In this document: piece after piece, positions 1 through 13,198 of the stretch | How positions within the stretch are numbered: the first letter of the stretch is position 1 | Layout of the letters: each line of letters begins with the position of its first letter | Source: Nymphaea colorata | Taxonomy: Eukaryota > Streptophyta > Magnoliopsida > Nymphaeales > Nymphaeaceae | DNA: 64,000 bases | Reading direction: 5' to 3' | Assembly: GCF_008831285.2 (NCBI RefSeq) | Contig: NC_045140.1 | Location: forward strand, 21,760,370 to 21,824,369 | Program-made: the position numbers and the translations under genes | The notes under the pieces: model-generated | What the model was told of the DNA's origin: nothing | Database searches by the model: none | Seen by the model: the letters and a program-made list of their open reading frames with translations, nothing else

Positions 1-1433
1 TGTAGTCTGTTTTTGTTTTCCTATGATTGTATTGTAAAAATGTCTTCTGAATAGCAGCTATTGAATAGTTGATGGGAGATCATGTGTCCCCCTGCTGTGA
101 AATAGTCTAGAAAAATAGGAGCCCATTTCAATTGGTACCCGGTAGCATCGTCACAAAAACAGATCAGGTAGAAGATTATGTGTAAGAAGTTTGGCATAGT
201 GGTTACCCCTACTGAATTTTGGTACTCAAATTTCTTCAATGATTGTCAAATCTCCTGGCGGGTGACCTTGTGAAGTGAAATATCATTAATATCGCACTTT
301 TTAGATGTTCCCAGTAGTGGTATGCTCAAACTCGAACTCCCCCTGTAGTGTTGCACTGACGCCACAAGATACCCTGATCCGCTGAGAGGCGGACGTGTAG
401 TTAATGTTTTCCATTTAATATTTTCACCTGAACCACTTCTGATCTTTATTGCCAAAATTTTTTGACTTGTAGAAGGCAACTGTTGCATGAACCTGATAAT
501 AGTTCTGTTATGATTTAAAAGGACTTGGTGAAAGGAATAATAATTTTTTTTGAGGTTTCATATTTGACCAAAAACCTATCATCGCGCAACTAACTTTTGA
601 AGGACAAAAATCTGAAACCCTCGTCCATACAATAAGTCTTGCTGAGCTTTCGTTGCAAAAACGACGCAAAATTTGCCATCACGCAATAACTTTTGAAGGA
701 CAAAAATCTGAAAACCTGGTCTATACAAGATGTCTTTACAAGATGTCTTGCTGTGAGAACACGCGATGTTTTCGTTGCAGAAAGGACGGGACACCTCGTT
801 AGTAGTTAAATTGCCTAGATCGCAACATACGGCCATCGTTCACGCTAACAAGAATCTAAACCTTACGTTCATAATTGGCAAGTTCATATAATGGGATGCC
901 TTCAGCCCATGCATTCCATATGTTGCTGAGACCGCGTCGATTACATAAGTTGGTAGATGTCTCCCTCTCAAATCAAGTACCAGCAGCCATTGAAATATTT
1001 CAGTTAATAAGATGCAACATATCCTCCTCCCCATCATGAACCAAGCTTACAATAATTTTTACACTAATTCAAGCATGAAACAACACTGGCCTCGCAAAAA
1101 GCAAAAGCATTGCACTCCAGTTGCTGGATGAGCAAATCCTTAAGATTTTTAAGGGAGATTATCAGTAACGCATCCTAGTTATCTCAACAGTTTCAAGACG
1201 ACGTACACAAGCTATTAACTAAAATTAGCCGACCTAGAGGGACCATCGGTAATTGCAAAGCCCTGCAATGTTCCAGTGTCCTCGAACTAAAAGTGCTCAC
1301 AGTAAATTTTTTCTGTAGAATAACATAACAAAAACTAAACCGCACCCGCCTGGATGAAGCACAACTGGAACTCTTAAAACACGAACTGGACGTACGTATA
1401 TTTAGCAGAGGAATCGTGAATGCGTTGTCATTG
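1..1433. other. Region downstream of SF3B4, no recognisable gene
   Basis: The part nearest 1434 should carry the 3' UTR of the minus-strand SF3B4 gene. The remainder has only short open frames with no recognisable protein motif. It contains one imperfect direct repeat, listed separately. I see no RNA gene or complete mobile element here. Confidence 0.5.
590..735. repeat. Imperfect tandem repeat, about 95 bp period
   Basis: The string 'aacttttgaaggacaaaa' begins near 591 and again near 688. In both copies it is followed by a matching 'atctgaaa' and a 'catacaa/tatacaa' segment. The second copy also holds a small internal duplication of 'acaagatgtctt'. On the minus strand this gives an open frame with a repeated GFQIFVLQKL motif, but the rest of that frame looks like nothing known. 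I read it as a decayed repeat, not a gene. Confidence 0.55.
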
Positions 1434-4400
1434 TCAAGTAGGAGTAGCCGATGCTGCAGTTGGTGGAGGCGGTGGTGGCGGCATATGTGGTGGAGGTGGT
1501 GGTGGCATAGACATCTGAGGTGGAGGCAATGGCCTACCAGGAACTTGTGGTGGTGGCACAGGCCGCCACACAGGAGGTGGCACAACTCCTAGCAGGTGCT
1601 GTTGTCCAGGCATCATCCCATGCGGAGGTGGTGGCATATTAGGAGGCGGAGGTCTTAGAGGGGGCCTGAATTGGTGCGGGGGTGCCATCATTCCTGGCGG
1701 TGGCATTGTTTGGCCTTGCTGTGGAACCTGACCTGGCCAAGCTGGTGCACCAAGTGAATGCATTGGTGGTGGGAAACCTGCACCTTGTGGTGGTGGTGGA
1801 GGAGGCGGACGAATGGCTGGCATTTGCCCAGGCAGGACTGAACCATTAACAAATGGCCGAGGTGGCATTCCAGTGTTGATGGTACCATTGGCTTGGGCAC
1901 TGTTTGGAAGTGTGGGAGGGCCACTTGCGAACAGAGTATGCGGTCTGTTCCTTTGAGCAGCAGGGTTGCTTGCAGCCAGTACTCTTTCTGCATTTTGTCC
2001 AAAATTAGGGATATAAAAGATTCTAATGAATAAAAAAGTAAAGTAGCTAACCTGCAGGGGTGCCATGGCGCTCTCCTTTAGTGTCCTTCTTATATGCATA
2101 TGACACACTGATTTGTCGATTGCATAGATACTGACCATTCATTGCCTACACATAGTAAGATTCAAAATGTGAGAAGAAATTAGGGTAAGTTGATCAAATT
2201 ACCAGATTCACATGATGAAAGCATGCACACATGCACACACACACACACGAGTTCACTGATGAAAGTAGAAATTCCATAAGAAGCAAAAGATGACGAACTA
2301 CAAAAAACGTCAAGCAAAAAGTAGCTGATTTGAACTTCACCGAAGAAACTAGCAACCAGGTAATAAGTATCAAAGAAACTATGCCAGAATCATGCTACTT
2401 TTTCAATCACACAGAAAAATCAGAGCAAAATGAACTGGTTACAGGCCGTTGAAGTTCAAGCTGCTCAAGGTTAACCAGGTGAGCTCCAGGTGAACTTTTA
2501 ACTTAACATCTTTTACTTGTCAGTGAGCTACAGTCGGAGAAAAATTTATGTCCACAACCTCTCAAGCAAAAGAGTAAATGATGTATCATAGGATATTTTT
2601 TCTTGGTTTCTAGTTTTCAGTTAACATTTCACTGCATGCAGTAACTTGATGATAAACCCAATTCCTTATCCAGAGTTTCACAGAAATTAGCTGAATTTTG
2701 TGATATAGTCTTAGTTCTGATAGGCAACATCAGCACCCTACTATGATAACTTCCTAGCTTTCAGAATAAGAGCTCCACAGACATGGATCAGATGAGTCAG
2801 CTGGAAGTAAAGGAGGTCAGAGTCCAACAGCCATGGCAACTGCTCCTTCATGTGAGGCCAGTATGGTAGGCAATGGATGGGATAAGTGAGGAAAGGAGAT
2901 TCAGGATAATTAGATGAAGGATACTCTGCACCAGCAAATTCTGGCAGTTCTAAACTACAAAGTGAGTTTTCTCCATTGGAGACAAAAGAGAGAGCGGGAG
3001 AGAGAGAGAGAGAGAGAAGAGCACTGTTCCTTCAAAGAAACCTCCATCTGTAGGCTCTAATATGTACAGCTAAGCCTCCTCGCCTGCAATATGAATGTAT
3101 TTGTATAAACAAGAACCACAATGTGTTCATTTACCCAGAAACCCAGAATTATACAGGAAATTGCAATCCTTGCTCATGCATGTGCTTTCAGGAACATAGA
3201 AACCCAACGAATGGATGGTGCCTTAGGTTTATTGACTAGACCGTTATTGATCTTGAAGTCCATGACTCGAACTTCAAAAACAGTTGAAATTTCTGTACTT
3301 GGGTATATGAGATGAATAGATTAAAGAAAACTTCAGCATTACTAGTTACTAATTGGTTTTCTGCAAAACAAAGAGGGAAAAAAAATTGAGAAATGAAGCT
3401 ACTTGTTGAAGCATCTCACAAAGTACCTACAAAAGTTGAATTACCAAAAGGTTCTAAGAAAAGTACCTCGATAGCAGCATCTGATGATTCAAAGGAATCA
3501 TAGCTTATGAAACCAAAACCACGTGAATTACCAGTCTCTGGATCTCTCATTATCTGCAAGAGAGAACACATTGTTTTCACTGAGAGACACATTTTAGAGA
3601 TGTAATGAAAAATCATCACTCACATGCCCATAATGCATTACAAACATTGACATTTCTACCAGAAACATGCCTTTTTTATTTACTCAATGAGAAGTTCAGA
3701 CACCACAAGAAATATTCCCTGCCTCTTACATAAAAACCAAAAGAACACAAAGTGGTGCATCAAATTCACATGCATTCATATACATATATATGATTTCTTG
3801 TTCTTTTTCACTTGTTCACTGTATCATTGCCTAAATAAATGTTAGGCACATGCTATAGACCTACACACAAATGAAAACGCACACACGCAAGAGACACACA
3901 CAGAAAGAGAGAGAGAGAGAGAAATGTGTATGAGCATGTGATCTAGAGATACTGGAAAAGGTACTTTTGTCAGTTTCTGCAAGCTTGACCATGCAGATGT
4001 GTTCTGCATTGTCAAACACCTAAGAATCAGCTGGTCGTCTGTCGGTAGCCAATGCAGCTGCTTAAAACTTAGCACATTGTCGATCACCAGTATGTCCCAC
4101 TGAAACCAGACAGGACGCTGCAAGGTCCACAGGAAGAAATAATCTACAATTCCCACACCCAAGCATTCTGAAGAAATAAGAGTACACACACCATTCTCCT
4201 CACCCCCCCCCTTCCCAACACACACACACACAAAAAGGAAACATGCCCCAAAAAAGTGCAAGTGCGCCATCAAAGAATGCTGAAACAAAAAAGGTGTGAC
4301 ATAAGCTTGAATGCACTTTGACTAAGTTCATTGTGATTTGAGAAGAAAATAACACCAAATGAGAAGTTTACCATACACTGAAGGAAGAGAATAAATCTAT

Positions 4401-7400
4401 AGCAGTATAATTAAGGACATCACAATAGGCAGCAGTAAAAACCTTTGGATTTGTGACGATAACTCCAAATGCACTAAAAGTATCATAGAGAAGCTTTTCA
4501 TCCACATCCTGTAAATATCAAAGGAAGATTTCCTACGCTTAGACAGAATAATTTAGCCAAAAAAAAAAAAGCAGAATATCCATTGCTGACTCTAACCGGA
4601 TCAAGGTTTCCTACAAAAAGATTTGCCCCAACATCCAAACTCTTCTTGTCTTGAGAAGCCTGAAATGAAGCCAAAAACACTGTAAGAGCCCAAATTGTTC
4701 ACATTCAAGCCTTCACGTCATCAGCTATCTTTCTGAAGAATTATCATTAGAATTAACCAAAAGTTAAGTATTTAAATTTGATCTCATCTTTTTACTTTCT
4801 TTCTTTCTTTCTTTATTTCTGGTATATGTGAAGACATTCATGAAACATAACCAAACCATAAATTATAATGGACCAGACAGCTATGAGTTACAAAACAAGA
4901 ATGTTATGAGTTTTACAATATACATTACATCCATTGTACAGTCTCAAAGTACTGCAGATAATATGTTGATCATCACAAGTAATAAGCTAAGGAGATTGTG
5001 GTCCAAAGAAAGAAATATACTGTCAGAATAAGAGTCAGTAAAAGAAAACCAGAGAAGTTACATAAGTCCATAAAAACCCATGAAAAAGAAATGGGAAAAA
5101 ACAGTGGAAAGAAAACCATACTCAGATATGAAAAGGAAATCATGAAATTATAGTAATTCAGTCCTTAAAAAAAGAAGAACAAGACTGCATAAAGCACTAA
5201 TACCCAAAGTGAGGACCCAGCCATGTCATTAAAAGCAGTAAAGGTAAGCCGCTCTTGTACTTATTCGACATGCAGATAGTGTCACACTGGGAACACCAGC
5301 TCCACATGACTGTAGGTGTATAAATTTTGTCACTAATAAAACTGATCACCTAATATCAGTCAAAACAGAATTTTTTCACATTTGTTTCCCAATTATGTCA
5401 TAAAGCACACCTGCATAATTTTTCATGATTTTTTTATTTGGATGATAACATTTTCAAGATCACTCTTGAATGGGCATTACCAATGAATGAAGAACAGATT
5501 AGTTAATTGCTTTCCCAAAGGTTATATATTTATTCTGCTTGGCTCTACGTCCCAACATGATTGCAGTCTTGTAAATAACATGATCTGTTAATATGAAATC
5601 CAACACTAGAATCAATAGAGGAAAATGAAAAAATATGGAATTTTTGGTTAAGTTAATCTAACATGGAAATTAGGAACAGATGGTGCTGTCCTACATGCAG
5701 CAGTTCATTGAGTGGATGAAGTAGCAAATGGTAAGACCAGTATAAATATGAGACCAATTAGCACCTTATTAACACGAATTGGCTTCCCATAAAGTTTGAT
5801 CATGTTTAAAATCTTTATGGCCTGCATTCACCACGAGAACTAAATTTAGATAAACACATGATGAATCCAAAAGTGCAAATGAACCAACTAAGGACAAGCC
5901 ACAGCATCAGCAATGTTTCTTACATAATCAGCATCTTCTTCATGACGGAACTCCACAAATCCATATCCTTGGTGAAGGTTCGTAACTCGATCCTTTGGTA
6001 CATAGACATTGACTGAAATGCAAAATAGATAGCGCACTTAAATGAGAACACACATTTTGAATAGAGAGATTCTAGTTGTCTATGCCATGACCCAAAGGAA
6101 ATTAATCTTCAGTTGTTTACATGTCTAGGACTACCAGAATAATCACAACACCAACCAATCACTGAAGATACATATAAGACCAAGTTGCACATGGGAAATA
6201 TTACAGCTTTGACATAGACAAACAGCTAATGATCTGAGTATAGGTTACAAAAAATCCGGACTACCACCTCAATATATCAAACAAAATTTAAAAAAAAACT
6301 CGCATCATTGGTAGCTTATAGACGACTTGCAAGTTGCAACAGGCAGTGTTCAATTCCCCTATCAGTATTACAGCTCGTCAAAGTAAATAATGCTTTGTGC
6401 ATAAATTAAGTTGTTGCCTAGGTCCTATTGTTGTCTTACATTGCTAATATGATTGCTCGTGTGACTTTCCGATAGACAAAGCAAGTAAAATGATGAAAGA
6501 ACAATTGAACAAAATAATAAAAGGAACTAATAAAGATGATTGATGATGGTGATGAGATACAAACCAGGAAACAAAAAGAAACACCAGAGCATGAAACAAG
6601 AATTATAATTACTAATAAAACCTCAGTCATAACTCATAACCATATAATTCCTATAACTTCCAATTACCGAGCTAGAGAAACAACCAAACGTATGGAACCT
6701 GTGTAAGTACTTTCCTAATTTTTACATGTTAGTAAACAAATCAATGCCCATGAAGTTATGAACACACAGACTATTTGTATTCACCGAATATAGTATTAAC
6801 CCACACAAGCTTTTCAAGTGTGTAACAATCCGACCCACTTTTAGGCTCGGGCCAATGGTTCAACGGATCTCAACCCGCCCTCTAACAGTTTCGGCTCCAA
6901 CCCCAAAAAGGCTAGGAACCAAGACAACCATCTATTTAATAACCCCCTTTATAAGCCCTTGAAGATCTCTCACAATGTTTAATACGAGACTAAATTTTTG
7001 GGGTGCTACAATCCACCCGCCTTAAGGCACATGCCTCCGCGCATATGGGACCCTAGATCCGAGTGTTGAACCGGCTCTAGTACCACTGTAACAATTCGAC
7101 CCACTTCTAGGCTTGGGCCCCTGGTTCAACGGATCCCAACCCACCCCCTAACAGTTTCGGCTCCAACCCCAAAAAAATTAGAAACCAGAACAACCATCTA
7201 TTTAATAACCCTCTTTATAAACGTTTGAAGATTCATCACAATCTTCAATACGAGACTAAATTTTTGGGGTGTTACAAAGTGAACACAGATAAACATACCA
7301 ACTGGTCCTGCTTGAACAAATAGCTCCCAGAGTAACTCTTCTGTGACCTGCAAATCAATACAAAGTCCATGATTAAAAGCCACCAAAATGAGAATGGTAA

Positions 7401-9224
7401 ACACTGAACAATTAAAGGAACCACTCATTGTTCAATAAAATATGCATAAAAGTTTTGTGTGGCCTAAAGAGCCAGGTAGGCAAACCTAATAGTCTTTATC
7501 AAAATAAATTTTAATAGACATCAAGCACATGGTACTTGGAATTTTTACATCAGTATGGAACATGGTTGAGTTGGGTCAAACTAGTATGCCAATTCAATCT
7601 GCAGGACCTAGATTCATGCTTTTCTCTTTAGGGTTCGATTTATCTGGCAATTAGTCATTCTTGTGGGTTTTATGGATTAAAGTCTAAAGGCAAACCTGAA
7701 GGAATTTGTTGACCAAGTGCCTCCAGTAATTGATGCAACTCATTCTATCATTCAGCGGTACTCAAGGAGGAACTTGAGCATGAAGCAAGGGCTTGGGGCA
7801 TGTCAACCTCATGTTCAGACATTGGTTCAGGGTGAGTAATCATGTACCGTGTTTTTCTTTACTGTTCACTCTCTTGCTATACCTCCTCTGCAACTAGTTA
7901 CAAGGTTGAGTGTTACTTTTCTCTAAGGAGGTAATATGACAAATACTTCTAACATCATGCCTACATTTTACTGGATATATAGTTTATGAAAGAGTAAAAA
8001 CGTGAATAAAATCCAGGCAATTATTGAAAACCCCATCTATGGCTCATGTACAATTTATAGTTTTCTTCTTTAGTAATGATAATCCTCATTTTCAATATGG
8101 AAGTTACATGAAGCTGACAAGCTGCAGCTTCAATCAACATTAGCCAGTGGAAGGCATAGACTGCAACTTTTGAAAATTAAAGTCTCTATCACACCTCCCA
8201 AAACCCGAGTAGTAACATTCAAAATTTTTTAGGAGGAAATGTTTTGTGATTTAATTATTTAAATTAACATGCAAGGGAATGCAACGACCTGAGAACAGTT
8301 TATTTTGAGAAAAATATCATCATAAATTTAGAGCTCAGTGTCCTATAAAAATCTTGTTGGTTCATCACAGTTAACAAGGTCACCAGACAGCCCAAGGTTT
8401 CCCATCCCTCCCTTACTAGAAAGAAAAACAACCATAACATTTTGGTTATGTTATCTGGCAAAATCACATTCACCAAGTTTATCAAGAATTCTGAGGTTTA
8501 GGCTTAAAATAGAGCATTTGATGTCTCATCAAAATCCATCCACAACATAACTCAATAAGAAACACAAAAGCTATTGGTGCCGTATAGCGAGTTCACCTGT
8601 ATTTCCCTGTTTGCTCCTTACAATTTCCTCTAACCTCTCTACATTCTCCACGAATTAACGTGCAACAGATCACAACAACACAAAGAGCAACATTCAAGTT
8701 TTTAATACCCTCAAAAGAAGAAGCTCGTAAGACATACCATGTGAAAGTATCGTGATAGTTTAAAATCAACACGAAACTTGGTAAAGGGCAAGAGGATCAA
8801 CAAACACAAAATGAGCTCTCTAAGTTACTATCTATCAATCTACAACAGCGGAAAGATGTCGTATGTTCGCCGAACAAACATTCTTCATACTGAAAGCCGA
8901 GAAACGCATGAACACTATTCTTCGCATATCAAAACTGCAATATCTAGCGAGAGAGAGAGAGAGAGAGAGGGAGAAGGAGGGGGAGGGGTGGTTGGTTACA
9001 GCTCCTTAATGGTTAGTTACCAATATAGAGTAACTGTCTAAGGATCCAAAGAATTAGAATCATAAAATCCGTAGACTTCTTCGATGCCCTAGAAAACGCC
9101 AATACCGAGGAGGAGATACCTGGGCGTCGAGATTTCCGACATAGGCGGTGGCGTCCTGGTTTCTCTCGGCGGAGTGCTGGCCGAGAAGGTTCGCTCCGAC
9201 GCCTGGAGCGATTCGAGTCGTCAT
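1434..9224 (-). CDS. SF3B4: Splicing factor 3B subunit 4 (SF3B4/SAP49), 9 coding exons
   Basis: Coding exons in transcript order: 9224-9120, 7347-7299, 6012-5924, 5821-5765, 4659-4597, 4508-4443, 3553-3467, 2145-2052 and 1987-1434, giving 387 aa. The protein has two RRMs. RRM1 shows RNP2 AYVGNL (about residues 27-32) and RNP1 GYGFVEF (67-73). RRM2 shows NLFVGNLDP (from 113) and RGFGFISY (154-161). From about residue 205 the chain is a Pro/Gly/Met-rich tail with polyproline runs, as in SF3B4 homologues. In the family, SF3B4 belongs to the SF3b part of the U2 snRNP, binds pre-mRNA near the branch site and contacts SF3B2 in the nucleus. The start is the first ATG and begins the typical [16 protein letters not shown] leader. 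Intron 2 holds an intact miniature LTR element. The identification rests on near-complete motif agreement with the family; the extent of the UTRs is unknown. Confidence 0.96.
6821..7276 (-). mobile_element. TRIM/SMART-type miniature LTR retrotransposon, copy 1 (456 bp)
   Basis: Two direct repeats of 190 bp (6821-7010 and 7087-7276) flank a 76-bp centre. Each repeat starts TGTAACA and ends TGTTACA or TGCTACA, so the ends are TG...CA. A perfect 5-bp target duplication, AAGTG, lies at 6816-6820 and 7277-7281. Read on the minus strand, the centre begins G then TGGTACTAGAGCCGG, a degenerate primer-binding site for initiator-Met tRNA (consensus TGGTATCAGAGC). It ends with a purine-rich TTAAGGCGGGTGGAT just before the 3' LTR. 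There is no coding capacity. It lies in SF3B4 intron 2 in the same orientation as the gene. A second copy of identical architecture lies at 46921-47376. Confidence 0.9.
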
Positions 9225-10535
9225 CAGGTCGCCGGTCGATAGCTGTCACGACCCACTCCCGCTCTTCTTTTCGTCCCACGTTCAGACACCACCCCCGCGG
9301 CGGAAGTGTAGTGAGACGTGATCCTCTGCTCGTCTCGAGTACCCGAGTATGGAAACGCAACCAAAGTGGCGAATCCTCCTACCCACGGCATATATATGGC
9401 CGCCCTCAGCGTTGCCAAACATTGGGTACATTACTCGTGACCTTGCGTCGACTTGTATCCTTATTTTTCCAAATTCTAAAATCATCTTAAACTTTAGAAA
9501 ATTAGAAAACCATATTGATTAGTGGGTAATTAGTACTTAAGAGGCAATGGGACGGGTGCTTGATTACTTTCGTCTTTCGATGCTAAAACTTGGATTTAAC
9601 AAAATTGGTCACTATCAAATAAAAACCATAGGACAATTCCGCCCTTAAGATCTTCATTTTAGTTTTTTGACCAGAAAAATGCGTCGCGTACTAAATTTAC
9701 GGATTTCAAAACCATAAGATCTAAGATCAAATTAAGTTAAAGGTAATCGCTAGCCCCGTATTCTGAACTAAATTGTTTAATATATGTGCATTGCTTTTGT
9801 GTAATATATGCATTCAAGGTGTATATGAGCTACTAATTGCAGTTCACATTACCTAAGTACCGGATAGATTGTTACAAATTAAAAAAAAAAAAAAAAATCA
9901 TCGCTAAACAACTGTAAATTGTCGTTAAATCCATTACAAACTGTCGTCGCACTATAAAACAGCGTGTCTAATGTCATTTTAGTGACTATTTGTTTGAGAG
10001 AGAGCATTACCCCTTTCATTATTTGTTGCTCCCTCCACTTTCATCCATCAACAAACAATGGGTAATCTAGCATCGCATCATTCATTGCGTTTGAGATATG
10101 GGGCAAGAAGTGGAGGGAGCAACAAACTTGTTGGCTGCTGTGGGCAATTGCCCACATCAGTCCAACAAAGTTCTCATCGTAACTTCTTCATATCACATTG
10201 TCACAGGGTGAGAGACGTCGAGAAACACCCTTCTAATGCAAACACCCTTCTGATGCATGGCCCATAGCAACTGCTGGTTAATATCCTTTCTCAGTATTCT
10301 ACTATGTAGTTGAAGAATTTCTAAAGATCTAAAATGTTTAGAAGCAAAAACTTTTTAGCTCTGCTACTGTCTACGGGAGGCGACAGATCTTGGTTGGTCT
10401 TGGAGTTGTGACATCCGATATACGATCGAAGTGTTGGGAGATACTTCACCAAACAAAAGATTAAAGTTCACCATGGCAATTAATCTTCTATTTGTTTAAA
10501 TATTTTTGTCTTTATTTTTAACTCTTTTCGGGTTT

Positions 10536-10743
10536 TAACTCTTTTCGGGTGAGCGGGAGGTTATCCACCACCAGATGAGACCCCTTAGGATCCTTAAGTG
10601 CAAGTGTGGAGCGGACCACCTTTAACTTGATGGAGCACACTCCACTCTTAATGGTGCAGGAGAGTCGTGCCCATAGAAATTGAAAAGGAAATACACAGTC
10701 TATACGGTTCCAGTTTCGACCAGCTGTGCTATGCTCCTTGAAG
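10536..10743 (-). mobile_element. tRNA-derived SINE-like element, copy B
   Basis: On the minus strand, 10731-10720 reads TAGCACAGCTGG, a perfect match to the Pol III A box TRGCNNAGYNGG. About 34 nt on, near 10686-10675, lies a weak B-box-like stretch (TTTCAATTTCT). The 3' part contains CGCTCACCCGAA (10555-10544), a 12-mer shared exactly with the copy near 53.4 kb, and ends in a duplicated TTAACTCTTTTCGGG-like unit. Both copies also share GCTTCAAGG just upstream of the A box. No clear target duplication was identified, so the exact ends are uncertain. Confidence 0.6.
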
Positions 10744-12515
10744 CCTTCCTTCAATTAAAAAAAATATAAAAAAGAAAATGAAACTCAGCCTCAGTCCGGT
10801 TTCAGATCAAAAGAAGAGAGGTTGAGCAGAAAAAATATGGATTGGGGTTTCGAAATTAAGTTTCGCTGGATCCCAAATGGTATCTATCAGTTGTCGGGTG
10901 GTCGCTACTGCAAAGCATGATAGCGTTTGGCTTCTTGAAATGATACAATCTAGTGATTTATCACTAGGCCCGGGAAAGCTAAAACGAACTAAAAGTCTAT
11001 AAGGTAGCAGCAAAAATGAAAAGGTTGAAACGGAAAGATGCATAGGTGTTAGATCCTTAGGTAAGGTTTAGATTACAGTCTTTAAAATCGGTGTTTTATC
11101 ATAACAACGTTTTTTTTTTAAAAAAAATAGTTTTTATTAAAAATTGGTTTTGATGTTTGGATGGCATACCAGAAACACACTCTTGCATGGGGACTGAAAC
11201 CGAGAGAGCATATTTTTCAGGTCCTTGAGTTTTTCCAAACTGAGATTTTGAAAAACCTAGTTTTAGGGGTTGCTTGGATAACATCCCAAAATCAGGTTTT
11301 CAATGCAAAATCTGATTATTTTATATCAAAAATCAGGTTTTTTAAATGTTTGGATGCAAAGCCAACCTCCTCCCTTTCCCTAACTAATTGAATCGGCCCT
11401 GAACTTACTCAGGAAAATTGCACTGATTGAATTGAATATACTCAGTCAATTCACCAACAATAACAAAACAAAAGAGGATCCATTCCCAATCAAGGACTAT
11501 ACGGGGCTCACTACATGACTGCTCACCAGCAGTCCTTCTGTCCACTCATCTCTGCCACAGACAAAGCTTTCCAATCCTCCTACACTTGCTCAATTTCCTT
11601 ACTTATTAGTGCCATAAGAATGGGGAGAGCTACGTCTGTCCACGATTGTTGCTCATATTTCCCGTTTATCTTCTTTAGAAGTGTCGGCAGCATGGGCCGT
11701 CCCGTCCCTTCTCCAACTAATAATTGCTCGACACTGTATAATGTTGCTTTGTTTTTATTCGCTTTATCTTTATTCTGCTTTTTTTGTTCTAAGCGCATGG
11801 AATGGAAATAAACTATAAATTGATCCGTGCCACTTGGGGGACGTGTTTGATCAATGGATGGATGGACAAAATGTGGATGTCTTAAAATGAACTTCTGAGA
11901 TATTATGTTTATACTGCACAATGCATGAGTCAAACATGGGGTCGAGTCTCCCAAGACACCCAATCTCATGACTGAAGGTCTAAGGCCATACCACCGCAAT
12001 TTCAAACTTCCAAATCCACAAGTCTTTAGACCCTTGATCTGCCGACCCTGCTTCATTCCTTAGGGGCTATTTTATATCTGAGTGTTTTGGGTTTCATTGA
12101 GGAAGTTTTTCCTTTCTAAATCATGTTTCTCTAAAACCTTTTGACCAAGTTCGCGCGCCGCAGTGTAAGGCAAGCGACAATATCTCTCAACCCATGTCAC
12201 GGATTTTCTATTCAAATTGAAGAAACAAAGGTAGTGTTTGGATGACACTACAAAAACAGCTCTTTTGGAGTGTTTGGGTAACATTAAAACCAGATTGTCA
12301 TGTTGAGATTTTTTTTTTAATTTAAGGAATTGAATATAGAAACGGAGCTACTGTGTGACTGGCATGAGCCACTGCCTATGTCAGCCCTCCAAATCTAATC
12401 TTGCATTGTGATTAAGCTGGACCTAGGTTCAGCTAGGTACAGCCGCATGTAGTGCCCACACCAGACATGAGTCAGTATCCTGCAATCACTCATTCTCCTA
12501 AGCAATAGATCAGCT

Positions 12516-12552
12516 AGTGCCCCTCGGCGAAAATTTTCTAGCTCTACCACTA
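12516..12552 (-). repeat. Isolated DNA-transposon-like terminus
   Basis: Read on the minus strand this 37-bp stretch begins TAGTGGTAGAGC and ends with GAGGGGCACT. It aligns end to end with the stretches at 15093-15129 (+) and 53004-53040 (+). The general form (AGTGGYGGAGCC followed by a GGGGC-containing tail) resembles common plant non-autonomous transposon ends. No partner inverted end was found nearby. Confidence 0.45.
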
Positions 12553-13014
12553 ATTGTGTAACCTGATCTCTAAGTTATTCATAAAAAAAAATGTGTTTGA
12601 TATATGTCATGGAAACAAGCATGCCAATTTTTCGAAAATGATTAAAGGACTATTTTCTCCATAAAATGGATGTTTTCAAAACAGCTTTGTTTTGAGGATG
12701 TTCTCCAAACAAGCTCTGTGACCTATCTGCTTGTTTTTTGAAGGACGCAGACACCCATGAAGGTGATCAACGTTATAAATCAGCTTCAAATGCTCCTGGC
12801 AATTTGGTATAATTTTCTCCTATGTGGATGTGACCTTCCGAGGAAGGTTTATAAAGAGCTGTTACGATCGGAGCAAAGAGAATCAGGAATATAAAAGACG
12901 AAAGGAGTGGAGAGAAAGCGAACTTCTTCGATAGAATTTGAAAAAAATTGTACAAAAGAAAATACATACATGACAGCTGTACAACATTAATTTTACAACA
13001 TTTACATATGCTAT

Positions 13015-13198
13015 CAGGGGCGGAGGGAGAAATTTTTCATGAAAAAAACTTAATTAAAGTTTCTAAATTTTCACACTGGTCGAAATATCATTTTTAAACT
13101 TTTTATATAACACAAATATTTTTTTAAATTTACATATGTATTTTTTAAAAGTTAAGATGGGCCCAGGGCCTATGCAGGCCCCCCTTAGCTCCACCCTG
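13015..13198. mobile_element. hAT-like MITE with 8-bp target duplication
   Basis: The left end reads CAGGGGCGGAGGGAG. The right end, read inward on the other strand, is CAGGGTGGAGCTAAG, an imperfect terminal inverted repeat. The flanks are TATGCTAT (13007-13014) and TATGCTAC (13199-13206), an 8-bp target duplication with one mismatch. The 184-bp interior is AT-rich and non-coding. An 8-bp duplication with CAGGG-type ends is typical of the hAT superfamily; the assignment is an inference. Confidence 0.78.

Noticed and set aside
1440-1830. GGT-rich low-complexity stretch that could look like a minisatellite
   Set aside because: It is the coding sequence for the proline-rich tail of SF3B4 read on the other strand.
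11580-12056. 158-codon open frame on the minus strand
   Set aside because: No recognisable domain, no splice-consistent extension and AT-rich low-complexity segments. It sits among repeat remnants, so chance or a decayed repeat is likelier than a gene.
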